NCBI GenBank assembly: GCA_016213305.1
Contig: JACRAV010000393.1
Coordinates: 1-5,757 of the forward strand
Source of the DNA: Candidatus Zixiibacteriota bacterium
GTDB lineage: Bacteria > Zixibacteria > MSB-5A5 > GN15 > FEB-12
Length of the DNA stretch: 5,757 nt
Direction: 5' to 3'
A program made the position numbers and the translations under genes. This document shows positions 1-5,757 of the stretch, piece after piece; position 1 is the first letter of the stretch; each line of letters opens with the position of its first letter. Below the pieces are notes generated by a model that ran no database searches, was not told where the DNA came from, and saw only the letters and a list, made by a program, of their open reading frames with translations.

Positions 1-1135
1 CCCGGGCATCGTCTCTCCCCCGTATCCAGAAAATAAACCTGGCCTGCTGAGTGTTTGGGCTTGGCCGGTAACGAAACGCGTCATACAGCGAATCGCGGGT
101 ATTGGGTATCCAGCCGGTTATTCCGTTCTTGGAGCTGTCGGCAATCACGTTGAACGTGGAATCGTTCGCAAACAACGGATCGTCAATGTTCAGAATCGTA
201 TCGAGACGGCCGTATATGTTGGCCACGGTAATCGTGTCAACCGCCAGATTCACGCAGGTGGCGATATTGGTGTCGGCAAAATACTGGGTGTCGCAGAACT
301 GCAACGTATCATGGTTTTTGAGGAGAAAGACCCGCGCATCCCGGGTGACAAACGCGACCCGGCGGAATTGCTTCTCGAGGTCCAGGAATTTGACCGAATC
401 AAATGGTCCGTACAAACGCCACTGGAACTCAAACGGCGGCGGTTCGGTCGGATAGTCCAGAATGTCGGTGGCAGACCACATCAATCGTATGCCGGTGGCG
501 ATTCCCCCCGGTTCAACCGCGTCGATAAAAGGAGTCTTCAACGAATCGAAGCCAAGGATTCGGGTCGATGGCGGATTGTTGTTTCTCTGAAAACGACGGT
601 AGGCGAGATTGGAGAGCGTTCCATCGTTATCGATCGCCTGCACAAACACCCACTGGGGAACATAGACCCGCACCGGATCGCTCAGTTCGGCCGTCAGGGG
701 CACAATGACGCTGGTCTGTGGTTGGCCGGCCTGCGGATCGACGTGCAAAAAGGTCCAGGCGGAATCATTGAAGGCCAGCAGAATCGGCGAATACTCGCCC
801 ACAATCGAGGCGATCATGGAATCGGGCACGACGGCGAGCGTGTCGTTACCGGTCCGGCCAATCGCCTTCAACAGCGATGTCTGCCGGATGACATGGTAGC
901 GGTACGAGACCACCTGGCCGTCACGATCCTGCCCCACCCAGTACATGTACGGGTTGGTCGAAAACCGCTGGTCCTGCGGCGGAACATTGACGAACCAGAC
1001 GATGGGCGCCTGATTGTCAACATGGGTTCCGGTGACTCGTTTGCATCCGCCGAGCCACGCCGTCGCCAGTACCAGCGTGCACCCCAAAGCCAGGGCGCCC
1101 CAAAACCCGGAACGGGAAGTTAACTTGCTATTCAT
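1..1135 (-). CDS. Putative outer-membrane/surface lipoprotein with Ig- or FN3-like segments (partial, 3' end beyond window)
   Basis: The frame is open from the ATG at 1135 to the left edge (378 codons, no stop), so the C-terminus is missing. The N-terminus is a lipoprotein signal: Lys4 and Arg8, a hydrophobic stretch from Phe11, then the lipobox Leu28-Gly29-Gly30-Cys31 followed by Lys32. The mature part looks like beta-sandwich domains of surface lipoproteins. One segment starts near Asn41-Gln-Ala-Pro44, has Asp70-Arg-Asp-Gly73 before a YRYHV strand, and ends at Ala167-Ile-Asp-Asn-Asp-Gly172. A second starts after Asn185-Asn-Asn-Pro-Pro189 and reaches a similar FWIRGRDDA strand at the edge. 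Cys281 and Cys294 could form a disulfide. It lies 19 bp after the PorV-like gene, so the two are probably co-transcribed. I do not recognise a named family. By position it could be a partner of the TonB receptor, as SusD is of SusC, but no SusD-like sequence is seen. Lipoprotein call fairly sure; domain type and role are inference. Confidence 0.8.
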   Translation of the reverse strand, partial: MNSKLTSRSGFWGALALGCTLVLATAWLGGCKRVTGTHVDNQAPIVWFVNVPPQDQRFSTNPYMYWVGQDRDGQVVSYRYHVIRQTSLLKAIGRTGNDTLAVVPDSMIASIVGEYSPILLAFNDSAWTFLHVDPQAGQPQTSVIVPLTAELSDPVRVYVPQWVFVQAIDNDGTLSNLAYRRFQRNNNPPSTRILGFDSLKTPFIDAVEPGGIATGIRLMWSATDILDYPTEPPPFEFQWRLYGPFDSVKFLDLEKQFRRVAFVTRDARVFLLKNHDTLQFCDTQYFADTNIATCVNLAVDTITVANIYGRLDTILNIDDPLFANDSTFNVIADSSKNGITGWIPNTRDSLYDAFRYRPSPNTQQARFIFWIRGRDDAR

Positions 1136-1146
1136 GTATCTTCTAT

Positions 1147-1151
1147 TCCTT
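1147..1151 (-). promoter_or_regulatory. Ribosome binding site of the lipoprotein gene
   Basis: AAGGA lies 11 nt before the ATG at 1135, inside the 19-bp gap after the PorV-like gene. The spacing is longer than the usual 5-9 nt, but no better site or start is near, and this start gives a complete lipoprotein signal sequence. Confidence 0.5.
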
Positions 1152-1154
1152 CCC

Positions 1155-2141
1155 TTAGAACGCCACACCAACGCTGAAGCGAGGCACATTGGTCAAGATG
1201 CCGAAGTCCTGATATGAGTAGTCGAACTTCATTTCCCCCTGCTTGCCGAACGGTATGCGAAGTCCGGCTCCGAAAGTCAGGCCGTCAACGTCATAGTTCA
1301 GCCGCTCGCCGACTCTCAGCACCAGCATGTTCTTGTACGCGTATTCAAGACCGGCGTTGTATTTTTCCAGATTGTCGGACGGGTGCGCGCCCTCGGCCGC
1401 GAAGGTCAGAAAGTGATCGCCCTTCTCGATGAGATTAATCGCTCCCCCGAACCTGAAGTTGATCGGGAGTGGCGCCGGCTTCCGCACGAACTTGAGGTCC
1501 GGCCCGAAGTTCGAGATAACCATGGCCAGCTTGAACCCGCGATAGCCGCTGTCGTACATGGTGCCGACGTCCGCCGACCAGCCGTTGGCCGTCATATCCA
1601 GATAGTACATCCCGATATATCGGAGCGTCAGGCCAATCGAAAATCGGTCGGTCAGATACCGTGCGTATCCGGCGGTCATCGCAAAATGCTGGGCGGTGAA
1701 TTCCCGCCCGGTACCGAGGCCATGACCGTAGGTGGTCTCCGTCATCTTCCCCGAGTTGAGCGAATAGGCGGCAAAGCCGAGCACCCCGCCCACCGATTCA
1801 ACCGGCAAGCCGAAGGCGCCGAAGAAGTAATTGATATCGGCCGGCATCTTGATATACGACGCCATCGCCTCCGGACCCATCAGCGACGTCAGTCCGGCCG
1901 GATTGTAATACACGGCGGAGATATCATTGACGACGGCGGCATACGCCTCACCCATCCCCATGGCCCGGGGGGATACGCCTATCTCCAGGAACTGGGCGCC
2001 TGTGGTTCCCACTTTGGCCTGGCCCAGCGCCGAATCTGAACCGGCGGTCAACAACAGCGCCGTCGCCAGCATTCCCCCCATAAGGAGTTTGCCGACGAAT
2101 CCGCGGCCTCGACCAGCCGATCTTGTCTCTATTTTCTGCAT
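1155..2141 (-). CDS. PorV/PorQ-family outer-membrane beta-barrel protein
   Basis: A 328-residue exported protein. The signal peptide has a long basic n-region (Lys3 to Lys18), a hydrophobic core at about 19-33 and a likely cleavage after Ala38-Leu39-Gly40, before Gln41. The mature start reads GTTGAQFLEIGVSPRAMGMG (45-64), then an aromatic Asn-Pro-Ala-Gly-Leu motif at 80-84; this pattern is the hallmark of the PorV/PorQ (FadL-like) family. The rest is alternating beta-strand sequence with glycine and aromatic girdles, ending in a strand with terminal Phe328, as expected of a BAM-inserted barrel. Length is usual for the family. In Bacteroidetes, PorV carries type IX secretion cargo to the attachment complex and PorQ is another member of that system, but many relatives in FCB phyla have no assigned role. 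No other type IX gene is in the window, so the specific function is open. It starts 52 bp after the TonB receptor and ends 19 bp before the lipoprotein. Confidence 0.88.
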   Translation of the reverse strand: MQKIETRSAGRGRGFVGKLLMGGMLATALLLTAGSDSALGQAKVGTTGAQFLEIGVSPRAMGMGEAYAAVVNDISAVYYNPAGLTSLMGPEAMASYIKMPADINYFFGAFGLPVESVGGVLGFAAYSLNSGKMTETTYGHGLGTGREFTAQHFAMTAGYARYLTDRFSIGLTLRYIGMYYLDMTANGWSADVGTMYDSGYRGFKLAMVISNFGPDLKFVRKPAPLPINFRFGGAINLIEKGDHFLTFAAEGAHPSDNLEKYNAGLEYAYKNMLVLRVGERLNYDVDGLTFGAGLRIPFGKQGEMKFDYSYQDFGILTNVPRFSVGVAF

Positions 2142-2146
2142 CCTAT

Positions 2147-2151
2147 TCCTC
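2147..2151 (-). promoter_or_regulatory. Ribosome binding site of the PorV-like gene
   Basis: GAGGA lies 5 nt before the ATG at 2141 and supports that start, despite the rather long basic n-region it gives the signal peptide. Confidence 0.65.
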
Positions 2152-2193
2152 GTCTATATTCCTACTCACACATTTGCGCATTCATCAGGGGCA

Positions 2194-5100
2194 TCAGATG
2201 CTCAGTTGCAATCCGATCTTGACCTGTCGCCCGAAGTCCCAGTGCCCGGGGTTCTGATCGTAGGGCGTGCCGCCGAATACGGAACGGCTCTGGAGCTGTT
2301 CGGTGTCCGGACGAAGGGTCTTGGGGCTGATATAATTGACGTTGCGATTATCAAAGAGATTTTCAATCCAGAGGTTGAAGACGAAATCGGACCCGGCCAG
2401 CCGGAAATCCTTCTGGAATCGCACATTGAAGAAGGCGGTCGCCGGATACCGCATCGAATTGCGCTCGATATCCTCGGTCCCCGCGGTGGCGATATTGGGA
2501 GCCGACTTGTCGGGGGTGAACGGCCGACCCGACTGGATATCCGACTGAATCGAGAGCGACCAGCCATTGATGATCGGAATGCCGAACAGACGCGGCTTGA
2601 CCGTATTCGGAATCAAGATCTGCACTTCGGTCTTTAATGAATGCCGGATATCGTTGTCCAGCGGCGCCTCGGAGAGCGGCTCGCGGGACAGATAGAACTC
2701 CTCAAGATACCGGGTGTTGGTCTGCGAGGCCTTGCCGTAGGCAAAAGCATAGGTGTAGCTGAGCGATCCGTTCACATATCCGCCCGAGCGTTTTTCGACG
2801 GTCAATTCAAATCCGCGGCTCCGGCCATAATCGGAGTTTCGGTACCGCTGGACATACAGCCCGCTCTCCTCCAGCGCCTTGGCGCTGTTGATCTTGTTAA
2901 ACTCGTCCTTGAAGTACCCCTGAATATCAACCGAGTAACTCTCGCTCATCGCGTACTTCACGCCAAACGAATACTGAATCGTCTTCTGATAGTCGAGGTT
3001 CGGGTTGCCGACCACGTCATTCTGGTTGGCCGACGCCGTATTTCGCTGATACATGTACAACAATTGCGGCTGTTGGAAGAAGTGACCGTAATTGAAGTAC
3101 ACCTTCGCCTTGTCCGAGATCGGGTACGAAAATCCGATGCGCGGCGAGAACTTCTGACGGTCGCCGAGAATCGTGCCGCCCCGATCGTCATTCCTCAGCG
3201 TGAGGGCCAGGTCCTTGGTGTCCTGAAGGAAGTAATCCCACCGGACGCCCAGCGTGGCGATCATCGAGCCGTACTCCAGCTGGTCGCGGAAGTAAAACGT
3301 TCCGGAAATCGGCTGATACTGGAAGAAATCGCGAAACGCGCCGCGATCCTGATACGGCCCGCCGTCCAGACGTCCCAGGTACGCAACGTATGGTTGCAAT
3401 ATGTCCTGAAACACCAGATCGTCTTTTTGAACCGCAAACCCGGCCTTGAGCTGGTGCGGCCCCATCTGACGGTACCCCTTCACTTCGGCTCGATACGTCT
3501 TGATCGTACGCCGTTGCCACCTCATATCCGCGTCATGCTGGCCGGGGCTGAGGAAAGAGGCCGACGTCCCGTAATCGTATATCCCGTTGCCGTTGTTGTC
3601 GGCGAAGGGTTCGCCGGGATCATACTGACCGTTGCGAACATCGAAAAGACCGTTGCCGTTGCGATCATAATACGGTATCCCCGGAGTCCATACCAAAATG
3701 TCCGGCCCGTCGTACTTGCCGTTATGATTGAGGTCCTGATTGATCGCCGGATCGGTCGAGAACACGAACTGGTCAATGCCCGCATCATACCGGCCGTTGG
3801 CGTTCAAATCGGTGAACGGCTCGCCAATGATCGAGTCCCCGTCGATATATGGTTCGGCAATCCTGCGGTCCACCCGGCTCACCCGGTCGTCATCAAGTTT
3901 CCCGTTGCCGTTCTTGTCCTGCAGAAGGTCGCCCGAGTCCCAGACGCCGTTGCCGTTCAGGTCGATAAAAGGCTCGCCTTCAAGACTGTCCCGTATGGCG
4001 TTGTGATTGAACTGAAAATTGGTCGCAAACTGCCCGCCACCCTGGATATTCGGCAGACTCAGATTGCGTTCTCCGAAAGTGTACGCCGGGCCGTTGAAAT
4101 CGGTTCCGTACGACATCGAATCCGGGAAAAGATTGATCAGCGGCTCCGGAGGATCGTAGATGCCGTTCCGGTTGCGGTCCGTATAGGTCTCGTAATCGGT
4201 CTCGAACGGAATCTGGTCCGGATTCAGCCCCAATCCCGGATGCTGGGGGTCGCCCGGCTGGACCGTGCCCGTGAAACTCAGATAAGACAGGATCGCTTCG
4301 TAGTTCATGTCCTTGTTGACCGCGTGACTCCATTCGAACGAGTAGGTATCCCGCCGCTGGGTCTGCACCGGCACGGCGGCCGAACTGTAGCGATAGTACC
4401 AGTTGAAGTTGCTGAAATTATAATTCATCCGCTTGTACGAAAATACCGCCTTGATATTCTGCTGGGGACGGAACTTGAAGTTGGTCTGAAGATTGTACTG
4501 GTTCTTCAGCCGGTCCGGGACTTTTATGCCGAGCAAATTGAAATAACCGAAATTCCGGCGCGTGGATGGCGAGTCATACCGCCAGAATTGATAGACGTCG
4601 TCGTTCTGATCCATCTCGAAATAGACATAGTACGTGAACTCTTTCTCGCGAAGAAACGTCAGGCCGAAAGCCGGCAAAATCTTGGTGGTCAGGATCGGGT
4701 CCGGGCCGGACAGGATGAACTGATAGTTATCGTTGTTCCGCGAGTATTTGTTCAGCGACTTGTTGCCGAAATCGTCGGTGAGGAACCGCATGCTGAGCTT
4801 GGTGTTGTCTTTGTTCCCTGTTTGCGAACGGATGTTCACGATACCCGACAGCGCGTTGCCGTATTCAGGGTCGAATCCGTCCTTGATGATCTGGATTTCC
4901 TGAATCGAACCGGACACCAGCGTCAGGTTCGCGCCGGTCTGACCGGAGCCGCCCAGCGGATCATTGATCGGAACGCCATCGACAATATACGCAACTTCAC
5001 CCGCGCGACCGCCGCGTATGAAAACTTCGCCGCTCGACGTGGTTTGCACGCCGGCCACCTGGCGCAAAAGGTTATCGACGTTTTGAACCGGCTGGGTTTT

Positions 5101-5535
5101 GATCTTCGCGGCATCCACCGAAATCAGACTTCCGGTCTGGGTCTTGTTGATAATATCCTGCGTACCGGTGATGACGATTTCCTGCCCAGTGACCGCCTGT
5201 GTGACCATGCCCTGGCTCACTTCAGTGGTGAAGTCCACCCGGACATTGACGCCGGTAACTTCCACCGTGCTGTATCCCACCGATGAAATGACCAGGGTGT
5301 AGGTACCCGGTTCAACCCGGGGAATAATATATTTCCCTTCAATATCGGTCAGGCCGCCGATCTTGGTACCCTTGATCAATATGGAAACGCCGGGAAGGGG
5401 CTCTTTCTTTTCCTTATCGGTGATCGTTCCCTTGATCTGTCCGAACGAACCGGCGAGTACCGATCCTGCACCGACAGCCAACAGCCCCCACAGAACGACG
5501 CCAATCTTGACGAACCCGTTAACGCGAAAACCCAT
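2194..5535 (-). CDS. TonB-dependent outer-membrane receptor with N-terminal carboxypeptidase-regulatory-like domain and a calcium-loop array
   Basis: A 1113-residue receptor expected to import a ligand across the outer membrane using TonB energy. Order: signal peptide 1-28 (Arg4, Lys10, hydrophobic core, cleavage after Val26-Leu27-Ala28); beta-sandwich of the CarboxypepD_reg-like type at about 33-112 (key run LPGVSILIKGTKIGGLTDIEG, 47-67, then GTYTL and SSVGY); a TonB-box-like EIVITG at 119-124; plug at about 130-255 with the motifs FIRGGRAGE (172-180), YIVDGVPIND (183-192) and EYGNALSGIVNI (224-235); then the barrel, including a typical GNPNL-x-x-QKT strand and the C-terminal QVKIGLQLSI. An insert of about 250 residues (about 424-670) carries seven DxNxNGxxD motifs. 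The ATG at 5535 is chosen over the in-frame GTG at 5589 because it has a strong GAGGAGGA site 5 nt upstream and begins a clean signal peptide. Length is near SusC size, but no SusD gene follows. The substrate cannot be read from the sequence. Confidence 0.93.
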   Translation of the reverse strand: MGFRVNGFVKIGVVLWGLLAVGAGSVLAGSFGQIKGTITDKEKKEPLPGVSILIKGTKIGGLTDIEGKYIIPRVEPGTYTLVISSVGYSTVEVTGVNVRVDFTTEVSQGMVTQAVTGQEIVITGTQDIINKTQTGSLISVDAAKIKTQPVQNVDNLLRQVAGVQTTSSGEVFIRGGRAGEVAYIVDGVPINDPLGGSGQTGANLTLVSGSIQEIQIIKDGFDPEYGNALSGIVNIRSQTGNKDNTKLSMRFLTDDFGNKSLNKYSRNNDNYQFILSGPDPILTTKILPAFGLTFLREKEFTYYVYFEMDQNDDVYQFWRYDSPSTRRNFGYFNLLGIKVPDRLKNQYNLQTNFKFRPQQNIKAVFSYKRMNYNFSNFNWYYRYSSAAVPVQTQRRDTYSFEWSHAVNKDMNYEAILSYLSFTGTVQPGDPQHPGLGLNPDQIPFETDYETYTDRNRNGIYDPPEPLINLFPDSMSYGTDFNGPAYTFGERNLSLPNIQGGGQFATNFQFNHNAIRDSLEGEPFIDLNGNGVWDSGDLLQDKNGNGKLDDDRVSRVDRRIAEPYIDGDSIIGEPFTDLNANGRYDAGIDQFVFSTDPAINQDLNHNGKYDGPDILVWTPGIPYYDRNGNGLFDVRNGQYDPGEPFADNNGNGIYDYGTSASFLSPGQHDADMRWQRRTIKTYRAEVKGYRQMGPHQLKAGFAVQKDDLVFQDILQPYVAYLGRLDGGPYQDRGAFRDFFQYQPISGTFYFRDQLEYGSMIATLGVRWDYFLQDTKDLALTLRNDDRGGTILGDRQKFSPRIGFSYPISDKAKVYFNYGHFFQQPQLLYMYQRNTASANQNDVVGNPNLDYQKTIQYSFGVKYAMSESYSVDIQGYFKDEFNKINSAKALEESGLYVQRYRNSDYGRSRGFELTVEKRSGGYVNGSLSYTYAFAYGKASQTNTRYLEEFYLSREPLSEAPLDNDIRHSLKTEVQILIPNTVKPRLFGIPIINGWSLSIQSDIQSGRPFTPDKSAPNIATAGTEDIERNSMRYPATAFFNVRFQKDFRLAGSDFVFNLWIENLFDNRNVNYISPKTLRPDTEQLQSRSVFGGTPYDQNPGHWDFGRQVKIGLQLSI
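3574..4179 (-). repeat. Array of seven DxNxNGxxD calcium-loop motifs inside the TonB receptor
   Basis: Seven copies of D-x-N-x-N-G-x-x-D start at receptor residues 453, 525, 540, 576, 601, 624 and 646; the spacings are 72, 15, 36, 25, 23 and 22 residues. Three copies (525, 576, 646) are preceded by Gly-Glu-Pro-Phe, giving a longer GEPFxDxNxNGxxD unit. Position 12 of the loop is acidic in copies 1, 2 and 5 only. The DNA is repetitive too: CCGTTGCCGTT or close variants recur on the plus strand at each motif. Such loops bind calcium in dockerins, EF-hands and thrombospondin type 3 repeats; calcium binding here is inferred from the motif. Confidence 0.9.
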
Positions 5536-5540
5536 CTCAG

Positions 5541-5548
5541 TCCTCCTC
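5541..5548 (-). promoter_or_regulatory. Strong Shine-Dalgarno sequence that fixes the TonB receptor start
   Basis: GAGGAGGA ends 5 nt before the ATG at 5535. It lies inside the frame of the longer GTG-initiated version (5589), which has no comparable site and would put 18 polar residues ahead of the signal peptide. This favours the ATG. Confidence 0.85.
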
Positions 5549-5556
5549 AACCCAGC

Positions 5557-5575
5557 CGCGGGCGAACTGCCCGCG
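5557..5575 (-). promoter_or_regulatory. GC-rich hairpin just upstream of the receptor ribosome binding site
   Basis: A perfect 7-bp inverted repeat (CGCGGGC / GCCCGCG) with a 5-nt loop ends 8 nt before the Shine-Dalgarno sequence. No T tract follows, so it is not a typical intrinsic terminator. It could affect mRNA stability or translation; the function is inferred. Confidence 0.45.
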
Positions 5576-5585
5576 CACTCTGGAG

Positions 5586-5600
5586 CCACGATCGTCGTGG
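5586..5600 (-). promoter_or_regulatory. Second leader inverted repeat
   Basis: CCACGA and TCGTGG form a perfect 6-bp inverted repeat around a 3-nt centre, 10 bp upstream of the GC-rich hairpin. It could be an RNA stem or a protein-binding dyad. Confidence 0.35.
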
Positions 5601-5649
5601 TGATGATATTCTCAAAAGTCCTGCGGACGAAGAGTCACCTTCTGCGAAC

Positions 5650-5662
5650 CTGCCAGAGGCAG
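5650..5662 (-). promoter_or_regulatory. Third leader inverted repeat
   Basis: CTGCC and GGCAG form a perfect 5-bp inverted repeat with a 3-nt loop. On its own this could arise by chance; it is listed because it is one of three in the same leader. Confidence 0.25.
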
Positions 5663-5691
5663 ATTCCCCGACCGCGTACAACCTCTATTCT

Positions 5692-5723
5692 CAACCCTAT
5701 CATTTACCGACAGTTACCGTCAA
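5692..5723 (-). promoter_or_regulatory. Possible promoter of the cluster
   Basis: Reading the minus strand, TTGACG (5723-5718, five of six bases of the sigma-70 -35 box) is followed after 18 nt by TAGGGT (5699-5694), a poor -10 box. The same place reads TAGGGTTG (5699-5692), one base from the Bacteroidetes -7 element TAnnTTTG, with TTTG about 21 nt upstream. An alternative -10, TATCAT, lies at 5608-5603 but lacks a good -35. The match is weak either way. Confidence 0.2.
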
Positions 5724-5757
5724 AAACGGCAATTGCCATTCCGCGAAAATACCCGCC

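Larger units (their letters stand above)
5536..5757 (-). other. Non-coding leader / promoter region of the cluster
   Basis: These 222 bp upstream of the TonB receptor hold no supportable gene. They contain three perfect inverted repeats (5557-5575, 5586-5600, 5650-5662), a direct repeat of TTACCG (5704-5719), a 10-bp palindrome GGCAATTGCC (5728-5737) and a weak promoter candidate. The upstream gene, if any, lies beyond the window. Confidence 0.6.

Noticed and set aside
311..1123. Plus-strand open frame of 270 codons opposite the lipoprotein
   Set aside because: Same register effect; it ends exactly at the complement of the lipoprotein's TTA codon 5. The minus strand has the lipobox, a start and domain-like sequence.
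2142..2193. Terminator or separate promoter between the receptor and PorV-like genes
   Set aside because: The 52-bp gap has only a short direct repeat (CTGATG) overlapping the stop codon and no stem with a T tract or convincing -35/-10 pair.
1383..2637. Plus-strand open frames (1383-2039 and 1927-2637) opposite the PorV-like gene and the receptor 3' end
   Set aside because: Both are shadows; their translations show no family features, while the minus strand encodes family signatures and a beta-barrel C-terminus.
3574..4179. CRISPR-like or tandem DNA repeat array
   Set aside because: The repeated bases encode a protein motif in one frame at uneven spacing with diverged copies; there are no equal spacers.
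2641..5286. Plus-strand open frame of 881 codons opposite the receptor
   Set aside because: It is the exact-register complement of a clear TonB receptor and is explained by the absence of TTA, CTA and TCA codons. Its translation shows no signal peptide, domain or motif I recognise, and is rich in Arg, Val and Ile as expected from a complement.
5536..5589. GTG at 5589 as the receptor start (18 extra residues)
   Set aside because: No Shine-Dalgarno sequence precedes it, the extra residues disrupt the signal peptide, and the leader hairpin and strong site at 5541-5548 would fall inside the coding region.
5701..5757. C-terminal end of an upstream minus-strand gene
   Set aside because: Two short minus-strand frames enter from the right edge and stop near 5700, but fewer than 20 residues are visible in each and neither shows anything to support coding.

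Overview
The window holds one cell-envelope gene cluster, entirely on the minus strand, read from high to low coordinates: a non-coding leader (5536-5757), a TonB-dependent outer-membrane receptor (2194-5535, 1113 aa), a PorV/PorQ-like outer-membrane beta-barrel protein (1155-2141, 328 aa), and the first 378 codons of a lipoprotein that runs off the left edge (1-1135). The gaps are 52 and 19 bp, each downstream gene has its own Shine-Dalgarno sequence, and no terminator-like hairpin with a T tract is visible between genes. The three genes are therefore probably one operon.

Organism: all three products carry export signals and two are outer-membrane barrels, so the host is a diderm bacterium. 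A TonB receptor with an N-terminal carboxypeptidase-regulatory-like domain, a PorV/PorQ family protein and an Asp/Asn-rich lipoprotein with Ig-like segments together point to the FCB group (Bacteroidetes relatives, Zixibacteria, Marinimicrobia, Gemmatimonadetes and similar candidate phyla). GC content is moderate, slightly above half, and TTA, CTA and TCA codons are avoided. The exact phylum cannot be fixed from this window.

How the genes may work together: the receptor has the SusC-like layout (signal peptide, beta-sandwich, plug, barrel) but no recognisable SusD follows it. A PorV-like barrel and a lipoprotein take that place, so the lipoprotein is a candidate surface partner and the PorV-like protein a candidate outer-membrane accessory or shuttle. 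These roles are inferred from layout and family, not shown by the sequence.

The most distinctive feature is inside the receptor. About 250 residues between two barrel strands hold seven copies of D-x-N-x-N-G-x-x-D, the calcium-loop signature of dockerins, EF-hands and thrombospondin type 3 repeats. This suggests a large calcium-structured domain on the cell surface. The receptor's leader also holds three perfect inverted repeats, one directly before the ribosome binding site. I see no tRNA, rRNA, CRISPR array, insertion sequence or phage gene.
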